The notes: generated by a model not told the origin, from the letters alone. Shown: positions 34,747 through 43,522, numbered from the stretch's first letter. The stretch: 64,000 bases of DNA from Streptomyces turgidiscabies Car8 (GCF_000331005.1 NZ_AEJB01000361.1:496001-560000), one strand, 5' to 3'. Made by a program: numbers and translations.

Positions 34747-35340
34747 TCAGGCGCCTTCTCGGAGGTTGTCGAGTCGATGCTCAGTCAGCGCCAGTGCGAC
34801 TTCGGACTGGTTGAGCGCGTGCTCGCCGTCCTGGATGCGCCACCGAAGACGCTGCACAGGCGGGGCGTCAGCTTCCTGGAGCGCCAGGTCACCGAGCTCG
34901 CGCAGCTCCGCGTACGCGCCCTGCAGCTGCTCCTCGTGGTGCGCCGACCGGACCCTGAGGCGGGCGACCCGCTCTTTCCACCAGCCCACCCGCGACTCGC
35001 GGTCGAGCGAGGTCTTCCCCTCGAGCCAGGCACGGAGCTCGGTCTGGTCGACGTCGCTCGGGAGCCCGGTAGCGAGGGGCCCTTCGGGTTCCGGCATGTC
35101 GATGGGGATGTGCGACAGCAGCACCGCGGGGGTCGTGTCGAGAGCGTAGGCGATCGCGACGAGGTCGTCGACGGTCACGGGGCGAGCACATCGCTCCATC
35201 TCCGCGAGGGCATCGGCTGAGATCGGGTGATCGAGCATCCGGAGCACATAGGCCAGCTCGTCGACGGTCAGCTCGCGCAGCTGGCGGTAGTGGGTGATGG
35301 CGTCGGACACAGCAAGGGACGTGGGAAGGGACGACGGCAT
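34747..35340 (-). CDS. XRE-family transcriptional regulator
   Basis: A 197-residue protein. Residues about 15-75 form an XRE-type helix-turn-helix: HYRQLRELTVDELAYVLRML, then ISADALAEMERCARPVTVDD and LVAIAYALDTTPAVLL, the usual spacing of five helices. The C-terminal half is a long helical/coiled region (VGWWKERVARLRVRSAHHEE). No SD is evident at ATG 35338-35340. Set between the transfer genes and repeat-rich control regions, it is a candidate master regulator of the element, possibly acting at the shared GGCATTC boxes; that is inference. Confidence 0.75.
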   Translation of the reverse strand: MPSSLPTSLAVSDAITHYRQLRELTVDELAYVLRMLDHPISADALAEMERCARPVTVDDLVAIAYALDTTPAVLLSHIPIDMPEPEGPLATGLPSDVDQTELRAWLEGKTSLDRESRVGWWKERVARLRVRSAHHEEQLQGAYAELRELGDLALQEADAPPVQRLRWRIQDGEHALNQSEVALALTEHRLDNLREGA

Positions 35341-35573
35341 GCACCGATCATAGGCACGCTCGGCGCGGTCCCCAGGTGGGTTGTCACATTACTCCCGGGC
35401 GTCGTCACACAGACCCGTAACCGGTCCCGAGAGAGGTGTTATCCGCGCCCCCTCGGGCCGAGGGCAGGCGCCAGAAGAGGCGCACCTGGCGAAGAAGTTC
35501 AGGTCGGTCTTGTCGTCGCAGCCAGTACTGCAGATGTCCCGCGCAGTGGCGCTCATCGAGTCGCAGTCGATCG

Positions 35574-35591
35574 CCTATTGAATGGCATTCC
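35574..35591 (-). promoter_or_regulatory. Inverted copy of the 12.4 kb box
   Basis: The minus strand reads GGAATGCCATTCAATAGG; 15 consecutive bases are identical to 12456-12470. It lies 235 bases upstream of the XRE regulator on the matching strand, in an AT-rich stretch. Confidence 0.5.
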
Positions 35592-35650
35592 AAGTCGTGT
35601 TTCAATAGAGCGCAATAGGCACTCGGTCCACTCTATACAAGGCGGGCAAC

Positions 35651-35878
35651 ATGTTCGGGCGCGACTCTTCCGCTGATTGCGGTGTGGTTGCGACCGTGCG
35701 TGCCTCCTCGGCGAGTCGAGTGCGAGTCTCCACTGCCGCGTCTCGCGCAGTCTCGCTTCGCCCGATTCCCATGGAGGCCATTCAGGTCGGAGTCACTGCC
35801 GCTGCATCCATTGCCTTGCGGCGCGATGCCATGACGACAACTCAGGCCTCGGTCGCGCGCCGGAGGAAGGCCGCATAG
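35651..35878 (+). CDS. Possible small protein (75 residues)
   Basis: The ATG at 35651 follows AAGGCGGG. The frame encodes a Ser/Ala/Arg-rich peptide (MFGRDSSADCGVVATVRASS ... RRRKAA) with only moderate codon bias. It lies in the 650-base stretch between the XRE gene and the SH3b genes, downstream of the AT-rich box. It may be noise; I see nothing else in that stretch except the low-GC segment at 35560-35640. Confidence 0.25.
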   Translation: MFGRDSSADCGVVATVRASSASRVRVSTAASRAVSLRPIPMEAIQVGVTAAASIALRRDAMTTTQASVARRRKAA

Positions 35879-35993
35879 AACCGCCGGCGCCTCGGACAGC
35901 CATGCCCACCGTCCATGCACTGACAGCGGCCCGTGCGGCCGGTGGGGCGTCTCGCCCCATCACCCATGTCACCCCATGAATTGAAGGGATCCC

Positions 35994-36347
35994 ATGCGAC
36001 TTCGTGCTCCCGCTCGAATTGCCGCCACGGCCATGCTTGCCCTGTCGGTGACCGCCGGCCTGGCCGCGACCACCGCCCCGGCCGCCACTGCGGCCGAGAT
36101 GCCGTGCAAGCCGCGCGTCTACTACGAGATCAACACCAACGCGGTGAACTTCAGGACGGGGCCGTCGACCGCCTACAAGTCCAAGGGCCTGCTCTACAAG
36201 GGCGACTGGGGCAAGAAGGTCGCCACCAAGGGCTCCTGGATCAAGCTCAAGCTCGGCCAGAAGTCCAGGACCGGGCTGGCCAAGAACACCACCGGCTGGG
36301 TCGCCAAGAAGTACGCCTACGACTGCGTCCCCATGCAGCTCGACTGA
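35994..36347 (+). CDS. Small secreted SH3b-like protein
   Basis: A 117-residue preprotein. A Sec signal peptide with Ala-rich core ends near ATTAPAATAA-EMPCK. The mature part is a single bacterial-SH3-like unit: NAVNFRTGPSTAYKSKGLLY, KGDWGKKVATKGSWIKL, closing with TTGWVAKKYAYDC. Two Cys (near mature N-terminus and near the end) may form a disulfide. SH3b modules bind cell-wall peptides or polymers, so an extracellular role is likely. A paralogue lies at 36599-36955. Confidence 0.75.
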   Translation: MRLRAPARIAATAMLALSVTAGLAATTAPAATAAEMPCKPRVYYEINTNAVNFRTGPSTAYKSKGLLYKGDWGKKVATKGSWIKLKLGQKSRTGLAKNTTGWVAKKYAYDCVPMQLD

Positions 36348-36598
36348 GCCGGCCGCGGCTCGCCGATCCACGCCGGGCAACTCAAGGCGTCATCAGGCAG
36401 ACATACGCCCCGCATCACTCACCAACGCACCACTCCGCACCCCCACACAGCGCCCAGCACCGGACGCGCCTCTTCCCATGCCCGACAGGGCGGCCTCACG
36501 CCGCACTTCTGACGCAGGGGCCCCGAGCAGTGGCTACGCCCTGGCCGGGGACGGGGCGACGCCGTGCCCCCTCCTCCCTTTCGGAAGGTTGTTTCCCG

Positions 36599-36955
36599 AT
36601 GATCCGCAATCTCGCCCTCCGGTCGGTTGCGCCCGCCGCCCTCGCACTCGCGGCCGCTGCCACCCTGACCGTGGCCTCCGCTCCCGCCGCGCACGCCGTC
36701 GGTGAGAACAGCAAGTGCACCGTCAACTGGCCGAACTACGGCGCCACCGTGGCCAAGGCCGGCTGGAACTACCGCACAGGCCCATCCACCGCTTACGCCA
36801 GCCGCGGCCTCCTGTACCGGGGCGACAAGTTGACCGTGCTGTGCAGCCGCGGCAACTGGGACTACAGCCAGCTCACCCAGCGCTCCAAGTCCGGCATCCC
36901 CAAGGGGACCCGAGGCTGGGTGCGCGACGACGGCCTCTACCAGCTGGCCGGCTGA
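36599..36955 (+). CDS. Small secreted SH3b-like protein, second copy
   Basis: A 118-residue preprotein with a signal peptide (ALRSVAPAALALAAAATLTV, cleavage after ASAPAAHA) and an SH3b-like mature domain (AGWNYRTGPSTAYASRGLLY, then RGDKLTVLCSRGNWDYSQLT and GTRGWVRDDGLYQL). It shares the RTGPSTAY.S.GLLY.GD core with the preceding gene, so the pair arose by duplication, but signal and flanks differ. GGAAGG lies about 12 bases before the ATG. The two Cys are conserved relative to the paralogue. Confidence 0.75.
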   Translation: MIRNLALRSVAPAALALAAAATLTVASAPAAHAVGENSKCTVNWPNYGATVAKAGWNYRTGPSTAYASRGLLYRGDKLTVLCSRGNWDYSQLTQRSKSGIPKGTRGWVRDDGLYQLAG

Positions 36956-37155
36956 CCGGCCCGGCCCCTCGCTTCCATCCCCTGGGGCGACATCCCCGCG
37001 TCCTTCCGGCGCGGGCGCTGGCCCGGCTGCTCAGTGGGGGCGTCGTCCGCCCACGGCGACGCCCCCACGCGCCGCCCTTCCCGTCCGGCGCCCGAACCAG
37101 CTGACGCCGGCCGCCCCACCAGGAACGTCTCGCCCCTGCTTTCCCCGGAGCGTCC

Positions 37156-38436
37156 GTGTCAGCCACCACCATGCCCGTCTCCTCCGCCAAGGACGCCGAA
37201 CCGTCCCGACCGCGGCCCTGGCCGCCGACGATCTGGGCACTGCTCGTCATCACCCTGGTGGCGCGCGGCTTCGGCTTCGCCTATCCCTTCCTCAGCTATC
37301 ACCTCAAGGACCTGGGCTACACCACCGCCGCTGTCGGCCAGGCCCTCGCGGTCTTCGGCATCGGATGGCTCGTCGGCCAGCTGCTCACCGGCTGGGCCGC
37401 CGACCGGCTCGGCCGGCGCCGCACCCTCGTGGCCGCCATGCTCACAGCCGCCGTCTGCCTGCCCGTGATGTCCCAGGCACACGCGTTCGCCGCCGTGTGC
37501 ACCGGAGCCCTGATCGCGGGCATCGTATACGACGCGCCGAGGCCGGTTGTCTCCGCGGCCATCGCCGACCTCATCGCCGACGACGGACAGCGCGCCGCCG
37601 TCAACGGCTGGCGCCACGGGGCCGTGAACATCGGCGCGGCGATCACGGGCGCGGTAGGCGGCCTGCTGGCCGGACAGCTTGGCTTCCCGGTGCTGTTCTG
37701 GTTCAACGCCGCCGCCTGCGCGGCCTGTGCCCTGCTCGCCCACCGCTACCTCGACGACGACACCCCGGCCGCCTCCGCCCGCCCCAGCGAGCCCGCCGCG
37801 CGCACCCCGCTGCGCTCGGCCGTGCGCGACGCCCGCCTGTGGCTGCTGTGGATGGCCAGTGTGGCCGCCCTGACCTGCGCTGCCGGCATGTTCACCGTGC
37901 TGCCGCTGCTGATGGAGGACGACGGGCTCGCCGCCGACGCCTACGGATGGACACAGGTCGCCAACGCCGGCGCCGTCGTCGTGCTCACCCCGCTGCTCAA
38001 CCCGTGGCTGCGGCGCCGCTGCGACGGGTCCCAGCCAGTCACCGGCCTGCTCGCCGTCGGATCGCTCCTGCTTGGCGCGGGCATGGGCAGCGCAGGCCTC
38101 GCCGACACCACGGCGGGCTACAGCCTCGCCGTGGCGGCGGCCGTCCCCGGGGAGATCGTCTTCTTCATCGCCGCCAACGACATCGTCACCAAGATCTCGC
38201 CCGTACACGCCCGTGGTCTGTACGCCGGGATCTGGGGTTCAACCCTCGCCGTCGCCGTGATCATCGCCCCGGTTCTCGCGGCCGTGTCCCTGACCTCGGG
38301 CGGTGGGGTTCTCGCCGCGCTTACCACCCTTGCCGCCGGTGCCATGGGCGCAGCCCTGTGCCTGCCGCTCGCGGGCCTCACCCAGCGCCGCACCGCCTCC
38401 CGTGTGACCGCCGTCCCTGTCCCCGCCGCTACCTGA
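37156..38436 (+). CDS. MFS transporter (1 of 4)
   Basis: A 426-residue major facilitator protein with about 12 TM helices. After a short cytosolic N-terminus comes helix 1 (TIWALLVITLVARGFGFAYP), and the loop 2-3 signature is AADRLGRRRTL. Helices continue to GAMGAALCLPLAGL. The GTG start at 37156 is the only reasonable one. Proton-driven efflux or uptake of a small molecule is expected; the substrate is unknown. It heads a co-directional run of cluster genes and differs in sequence from the paired MFS genes at 43523 and 46066. Confidence 0.8.
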   Translation: MSATTMPVSSAKDAEPSRPRPWPPTIWALLVITLVARGFGFAYPFLSYHLKDLGYTTAAVGQALAVFGIGWLVGQLLTGWAADRLGRRRTLVAAMLTAAVCLPVMSQAHAFAAVCTGALIAGIVYDAPRPVVSAAIADLIADDGQRAAVNGWRHGAVNIGAAITGAVGGLLAGQLGFPVLFWFNAAACAACALLAHRYLDDDTPAASARPSEPAARTPLRSAVRDARLWLLWMASVAALTCAAGMFTVLPLLMEDDGLAADAYGWTQVANAGAVVVLTPLLNPWLRRRCDGSQPVTGLLAVGSLLLGAGMGSAGLADTTAGYSLAVAAAVPGEIVFFIAANDIVTKISPVHARGLYAGIWGSTLAVAVIIAPVLAAVSLTSGGGVLAALTTLAAGAMGAALCLPLAGLTQRRTASRVTAVPVPAAT

Positions 38437-38458
38437 CCGCCGAACCGGAGAACCGGAC

Positions 38459-38561
38459 CATGAGACACAGCACCACATGCCCGAACTCGTGGGCAGCACT
38501 GCACAGATGGCCTCCTGTTTCGACAACCCGGCCCACGCCCGCGCCGGGGGCAGGCCGATGA
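38459..38561 (+). CDS. Small ORF coupled to the second MFS gene
   Basis: A 33-residue frame begins MRHSTTCPNSWAALHRWPPV and ends APGAGR at TGA 38559-38561, whose bases overlap the MFS ATG at 38558 (ATGA). Its ATG has a good SD context (CCGGAGAACCGGACC) very like that of the ATP-grasp gene at 40487. It could be a translational leader for the transporter or a small peptide product. Chance cannot be excluded in DNA this rich in GC. Confidence 0.35.
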
Positions 38562-39727
38562 CTGCGATCGCTCCGGCCGAGCAGTCCGCACCGCCGAGGG
38601 GCGACCGACGGCTGCTGCTCGGTGTCTTCGCCGTGATGGGCCTCGTCATGGCGGTCTGGGGCACGAGGATGCCCTCAGTGCAGAGGGTGGCCAACCTTGG
38701 GACGGGCCATCTGTCACTCGTTCTTCTCGGCGCCGCAGCCGGCATGGTCGCCGGGCTCCAGCTCGGCGGGCGCCTGGCCGACCGGCACGGTCCCTCCCGA
38801 CTGCTGGTCGTCCCCGCCGTCGTCTTCGGCCTCGCCCTGGCTCTCCTCGGCCAGTGCCGCACGCTGCCGACCCTGATCGCGGCTGCCGTCGTCTTCGGCT
38901 TCGCACACGGGCTGCTTGACGTCGGCTGCAACGTATCTGCCGTTCACTGCGAGATCGCCTTCCAGCGGTCGATCATGTCCGGGCTGCACGCCGCCTACTC
39001 GATCGGTGCTCTGTGCGGGGCCGCGCTCGCAGCCGTGACCACCTGGATGTCCCACGAGGTGCTGTTCGCGATGGTCGGTGCCTTCACGGTGCTCGCCGCT
39101 GCCACCGCCGTTCCGGCCGTACGAACGGCCACCTCCCTCGACCACGCACCCGAGCGTCCCGAAGCGGTTCCGGACGAGGCAAAGCCGGCGCAGACCTCCC
39201 ACACCAAGGTGTGGCTGCTCGGTGCCCTGGCCGCTGCGTGCCTGCTAGCCGAGGGCGCCGCCGCCGACTGGTCGGCAGTGCACCTGCACTCCCTCAACAG
39301 CTCCGAGGCAACAGCGGCGGCCGCCTACGCCCTCTACAGCGCCGCCATGGCCGTAGGCCGGCTCGCGGGCGACCGGCTGACCGGCCGCTACGGAGCACCC
39401 GCCCTGGTATGCGCCGGCGCCACCCTCGCCGCCGCCGGACTCGGCGCTGCACTGATCGCCGGCAGCGCCCCGGCCGCCCTGCTCGGCTGGATGGCCCTCG
39501 GAGCCGGCCTGTCCACGGCCATGCCGGCCCTCATCACAGCCGCCGGACGGGGAGGACCACGCGCCGTGGGCACCGTCGCCACCATCGGCTACCTCGGCCT
39601 GCTCGCCGGACCGGCCGCCATCGGGGCGATCGCCTCGTTCACCAGCCTGACCACCGCGCTGGCCCTGCTCGTCGTTCTGACCGCGACCGTCGCTGTCGTC
39701 TCCCACCGAGCCCTGGAGTCCCGTTGA
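38558..39727 (+). CDS. MFS transporter (2 of 4)
   Basis: A 389-residue (from 38558) MFS protein of about 12 TM helices: first helix LLLGVFAVMGLVMAVWG, then the N-domain signature GGRLADRHGPSRLLVVPA and VVFGFAHGLLDVGCNVSAVH, a pattern like fucose/DHA1-type permeases that lack a long central loop. I prefer ATG 38558 because of the overlap with the small ORF; an in-frame ATG at 38477 has no SD. The stop overlaps the TTG of the HAD gene, so the two are coupled. The substrate is unknown. Confidence 0.8.
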   Translation: MTAIAPAEQSAPPRGDRRLLLGVFAVMGLVMAVWGTRMPSVQRVANLGTGHLSLVLLGAAAGMVAGLQLGGRLADRHGPSRLLVVPAVVFGLALALLGQCRTLPTLIAAAVVFGFAHGLLDVGCNVSAVHCEIAFQRSIMSGLHAAYSIGALCGAALAAVTTWMSHEVLFAMVGAFTVLAAATAVPAVRTATSLDHAPERPEAVPDEAKPAQTSHTKVWLLGALAAACLLAEGAAADWSAVHLHSLNSSEATAAAAYALYSAAMAVGRLAGDRLTGRYGAPALVCAGATLAAAGLGAALIAGSAPAALLGWMALGAGLSTAMPALITAAGRGGPRAVGTVATIGYLGLLAGPAAIGAIASFTSLTTALALLVVLTATVAVVSHRALESR

Positions 39728-40416
39728 CCTCTTCCCAGCCCACCACCCCCAGCGGCGCCGGCCTCGAGGCCGTGATCCTCGACTACAACGGGGTCATCGG
39801 CCGCCAGCCCGGCCCGCCCCAGTGGGCCCGGCTCGCCGAACTCGCGGGCTGGCACCCCCAGGAGACCCACGCCTTCCAACAGTCCTTCTGGCAGCGGCGG
39901 GAGCCCTACGACCAGGGCACCGCCACCACCCACACGTTCTGGAGCGGACTGCTGCGCAACGGGTGCACCGCGCCTGCGGGCAGCACCCTCCTGGCCGCCC
40001 TCGCAAGCGCCGACCTCGGCATGTGGACCGCCACGGACCCCGCCGTGCTGGACCTCCTGCACACAGCCCACGCCACCGGGCTGCGCCTCGTACTCCTGTC
40101 CAACGCGCCCAAGCCGCTGGCAAACGCCCTCGACGACGCCGAATGGTGCGCCACCTTGTTCAGCCGGACCGTCTACTCCGCCCGCATCGGAGTGAACAAG
40201 CCCCACAAACGGGCCTACGAGGCCGCGCTCGAGGCCGCCGGAAGGCCCCACCCCGCAAAGACCCTGTTCGTCGACGACCGGCTGGACAACGTCGAAGCCG
40301 CCGAGCAGCTCGGCCTGCAGGGCCTGCACTACACCGGCGACCCGGCCGCACTCGCCCGCCGGCTTCCCCGGCCGCCCGCCGTCACACGCCCGGGCGTCCT
40401 CGCTACGAGCGCATGA
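39724..40416 (+). CDS. HAD-superfamily hydrolase
   Basis: A 230-residue cytosolic phosphatase-like enzyme. Motif I is VILDYNGVIG (nucleophile Asp; the general-acid position is Asn as in DxGNV-type HAD phosphatases), motif II LVLLSNAPK, motif III Lys in RIGVNKPHKRAYEAAL, motif IV LFVDDRLDNVEAA. A helical cap lies between motifs I and II. The TTG start overlaps the MFS stop (TTGA). In this cluster it would be suited to dephosphorylating a biosynthetic intermediate. Confidence 0.8.
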   Translation: MTSSQPTTPSGAGLEAVILDYNGVIGRQPGPPQWARLAELAGWHPQETHAFQQSFWQRREPYDQGTATTHTFWSGLLRNGCTAPAGSTLLAALASADLGMWTATDPAVLDLLHTAHATGLRLVLLSNAPKPLANALDDAEWCATLFSRTVYSARIGVNKPHKRAYEAALEAAGRPHPAKTLFVDDRLDNVEAAEQLGLQGLHYTGDPAALARRLPRPPAVTRPGVLATSA

Positions 40417-40486
40417 CCGCCCTCGCGACGCCGTCTCACCGGACCGGCACCCGCCGCATCCCGATCACCGAACCGGAGATCCGACC

Positions 40487-41794
40487 ATGAGTCTGACCGC
40501 CCTGCGCCCCAACTCCCGTGCCGTGACAAGCACATGGCACTCCTCGGGATCACCGCTGCTCGTCCTCATCGGCGCTGGAAGCCGCATCTGGCGCGGATAC
40601 GGACTGCAGCACATCGCCGCCCGCCACCGCGTCGCCCTCCTCGACGAGCAACCTCCCGCCTGGGCCAACGACCACGCGGCTGTCTCCATGGCCGTCGACC
40701 TGGCGGACACCGAGGCCGTCGCCCAGGCCGTTGCCGCGCTGGCCGCTGACCAGGGCGTTTCCGGGGTGCTCACCTACATGGAGCAGCACGTGGCCCTCAC
40801 CGCCCGGATCGCGGAGCGGTTCATGCTGCCCGGCAACACCCCCAGCGCCGTCGAGGCTTGCCGGGACAAGTACCTCAGCCGCTCCCTGCTCGCCGCGGCC
40901 AACGTGCCCTCGGCCCGCTCCTACCTCGTCCCGGACGCCGAGACCGCCGTCGAGTACGCGGTTCTCCTGGGCGGCCCTGTCGTCCTCAAGCCGCGGTCGA
41001 TGGGCGGCAGCGCCGGCGTGCGCCGCGCCGACACGGCCGATCAAGTCCGCGACGCCTACCAGGCGGCCCGCGGCGCGACCCTCTTCGGGCTGGAGAACAC
41101 CGGGACCGGGGGCGTGCTGATCGAGGAGTACCTCGATGGTCCGGAGATCAGCGTGGAGTGCGTCGTCCTGGGCCACGAGACCGTCCACATCGCCGCGATC
41201 ACCCGCAAGTATCTCGGCGACGAACCGGACTTCCAGGAGACCGGCCACCTCGTCGACACCACCGACCCTCTCCTGGCCGACCCCCGCATCCACGAGGTGG
41301 CCCTCGCTGCCCTGAACACGGTCGGCATCACGTGCGGTGTCATGCACGTCGAGATGCGCCTGACCCAGCAGGGCCCGCGCATCGTCGAGATCAATGCCCG
41401 GCTCGGCGGAGACCTCATCCCGCACTTGGTCCACCTGGCCACCGGCCTCAATCTGCCGCAGATCGCGGCCGACCTCGCCGTCGGCGCCGACCCCGAGCTG
41501 GTCCCCAGCTGGCACCAGAGCGCCGCCGTCCGCTTCCTCTACCCGCCCGTCACCGGTCACGTCACGGCACGGCACACCGGCGTGTTCGCCGCCTGGCTCG
41601 ACCGTTTCGAGTGGATCGCCGCACCCCGCAGCCACGTCAACGCTCCGCCCCGCGCCACGCTGCTGGACCGTCTGGCACTGGCCGTGGTCACCGGGCCCGA
41701 CCCCGACACCTGCCACCGGCGACTGCAGCTGGTCGAAGAACGCAGCGGCATCCACATCCAGCCCGACAACGCCACCACCGCCTGCGTCGCCTGA
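40487..41794 (+). CDS. ATP-grasp ligase, intact active site
   Basis: A 435-residue ATP-grasp enzyme of the carboxylate-amine ligase type, activating a carboxylate as acyl phosphate and joining it to an amine. It has an N-terminal Rossmann-like domain (PLLVLIGAGSRIWRGYGLQH), the ATP-binding lysines in GGPVVLKPRSMGGSAGVRR, the central VLIEEYLDGPEISVECVVLG, and the Mg-binding end VEINARLGGDLIPHLVHLAT. It resembles L-amino-acid/dipeptide ligases and phosphoribosylglycinamide-synthetase relatives. The SD GGAGATCC precedes ATG 40487. It is a central enzyme for assembly of the cluster product. Confidence 0.85.
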   Translation: MSLTALRPNSRAVTSTWHSSGSPLLVLIGAGSRIWRGYGLQHIAARHRVALLDEQPPAWANDHAAVSMAVDLADTEAVAQAVAALAADQGVSGVLTYMEQHVALTARIAERFMLPGNTPSAVEACRDKYLSRSLLAAANVPSARSYLVPDAETAVEYAVLLGGPVVLKPRSMGGSAGVRRADTADQVRDAYQAARGATLFGLENTGTGGVLIEEYLDGPEISVECVVLGHETVHIAAITRKYLGDEPDFQETGHLVDTTDPLLADPRIHEVALAALNTVGITCGVMHVEMRLTQQGPRIVEINARLGGDLIPHLVHLATGLNLPQIAADLAVGADPELVPSWHQSAAVRFLYPPVTGHVTARHTGVFAAWLDRFEWIAAPRSHVNAPPRATLLDRLALAVVTGPDPDTCHRRLQLVEERSGIHIQPDNATTACVA

Positions 41795-41829
41795 CCCGCA
41801 CGGCACCGATACACACAGGAGACCCGACC

Positions 41830-43077
41830 ATGGCCCTCGCCGCACCCCTCCACGCGGCGGCCGCGCCCGCGTACCGCACCGGCACCGCCGCCGTCATCGC
41901 TCCCGCTGATGCCGGCGACCGGTACGTGCCCGCGCTGGCCCGGCACGGCTGGAACTCCGTCGCGGTCACCGAACCCGCTCACCATCCGGACGACAACACC
42001 GGCTACTTCCGGCACGTCACCCACCGCACGAGCCTGCGCCGCACCGCCGCCCACCTCGACCGCCTCGGAGTCCAAGCCGTCCTCGCCGGCTCACCAGCCG
42101 GTACCGAACTCGCCGACCTGCTCGCCGCCCGACTCCACCTGCCTGGCAACGCCCTCGACACCGCGGACATCCGCCGCGATGCCGGTCTCACCAGCGCAGC
42201 GCTACTCGACGCGGGTATCACCGCGCCCCGCAGCATCCGCACGGCCCGCCTCTCCAACGCCCTCGAATGGGCCACCTACACGCAGAAAGCCGAACTCGTC
42301 CTCCAGCACCCCGACCCCACCCACCCCCACCCTTCCTCCGTCTGCCGCACCGAAGACGACATCCGCTTCGCCTGGCACCGCCTCCACCACTCCAGCACCC
42401 AGCCGCTGGTCCTGCGCGAGCACCTCGCCGGCACCCACTACCGCATCCACACCCTCACTAGCCCTGGCCCCGACGGATCCACCGACCACAGCATTACCGC
42501 GATCTGGTCCGAGACCCGCACTGCCGACCAACAGGTATGCCGCGCCGACCTCCTGAGCCGCCACGGGCTCCTGGCCCGCGCCCTGGCCCTCTACACGATG
42601 CGCGCGCTCACTGCCCTCGGCGTCCGCTACGGCCCCGCCCACGCCACGGTCACCTTCATCCCCGACCGTGGACCCGCCCTGCTGTCCCTGCGTACCGACC
42701 CCTACGCAGACTTCGCCACCGACGTGCTGCGCCAGGCCACCGGCCACGACCCCATCCGTGACACCGCGCTGCTGCTCACCACCGGCAGCCGCCCCGCGGC
42801 CCGCCACCGACCCCACGCCCACGTCACGAAGATCGCCCTGCTGCCGCGGCACGACGGCGCACTGGATCACGCTCTGCTGCGCACCATCACCGCGCTGCCC
42901 ACCGTCGCCGCCACCACCGAGCTCACCGCCGACACCCCGGTGCGAGCCGACGAGACCACGGGATGGCTCCTCCTTGTCGCGGACGACAGCCGCGCTATCA
43001 ACCAAGACCACCAGGTCATCCGAGCCGCCGAGAACCTCGGCCTGTACGGGAGGCCGGTATGCACTCGCCCCTCATGA
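41830..43077 (+). CDS. ATP-grasp-like protein, degenerate active site
   Basis: A 415-residue protein with the layout of an ATP-grasp ligase: N-terminal alpha/beta part (YRTGTAAVIAPADAGDRYVP), a middle segment LPGNALDTADIRRDAGLTSA like the substrate loop of the family, VLREHLAGTHYRIHTLTS in the place of the EEY...E strand, and FIPDRGPALLSLRTDPYADF where active members have an E-x-(N/G)-x-R Mg site. The acidic ligands are missing, so it may be a non-catalytic partner or use a different chemistry. ATG 41830 follows CAGGAGACC. The stop overlaps the next gene. Confidence 0.65.
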   Translation: MALAAPLHAAAAPAYRTGTAAVIAPADAGDRYVPALARHGWNSVAVTEPAHHPDDNTGYFRHVTHRTSLRRTAAHLDRLGVQAVLAGSPAGTELADLLAARLHLPGNALDTADIRRDAGLTSAALLDAGITAPRSIRTARLSNALEWATYTQKAELVLQHPDPTHPHPSSVCRTEDDIRFAWHRLHHSSTQPLVLREHLAGTHYRIHTLTSPGPDGSTDHSITAIWSETRTADQQVCRADLLSRHGLLARALALYTMRALTALGVRYGPAHATVTFIPDRGPALLSLRTDPYADFATDVLRQATGHDPIRDTALLLTTGSRPAARHRPHAHVTKIALLPRHDGALDHALLRTITALPTVAATTELTADTPVRADETTGWLLLVADDSRAINQDHQVIRAAENLGLYGRPVCTRPS

Positions 43078-43421
43078 CCGTCCCGCCTTCGGCCTCGCGG
43101 GTCCAGGCCGCTTGCCAGGGCCTCCCCAATCTGTTCGCGGTGGTGGTTGTCGACCCCCTGCCCCTGTGGAGCGCACCGCAGGCGGGGCGGACTCTGCCCG
43201 AACGCAACCGCGAAGGCCATGACTTGCTGGTCCTGCGCTGGCACGGCCCCCCGGACATCGACGCCGAGGTCCTCACCGCCCTCGAATCGGCCGCCGACCG
43301 GGCACCGACCCCGCCCGTGAGCACCGCCGAACTCGCCCACTACCAGGACTCTCTCCCCGACCACCTGCACCTGGTGGCCGTTCCGGCCAGCAGCGTCCTC
43401 GGCCCCTGGTCCCACAGCTGA
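43059..43421 (+). CDS. Hypothetical protein in the ATP-grasp operon
   Basis: A 120-residue soluble protein. ATG 43059 has an ideal SD (GGGAGG five bases upstream) and lies inside the end of the ATP-grasp-like gene; ATG 43074 overlapping its stop (ATGA) is the alternative. It contains LPNLFAVVVVDPLPLWS, DLLVLRWHGPPDIDAEVLTA and ends HLHLVAVPASSVLGPW. No domain recognised. Tight coupling implies it works with the degenerate ATP-grasp protein. Confidence 0.6.
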   Translation: MHSPLMTVPPSASRVQAACQGLPNLFAVVVVDPLPLWSAPQAGRTLPERNREGHDLLVLRWHGPPDIDAEVLTALESAADRAPTPPVSTAELAHYQDSLPDHLHLVAVPASSVLGPWSHS

Positions 43422-43522
43422 CAAGCCAGTCAGCCCCCCGGCGCCGGGCCGAAGGAGCCCGTCCGCCCCCCACCTGGATCCCTTCCTTCCCGGTGCCATC
43501 CCATCAGTCCTCAGGAGACCCT

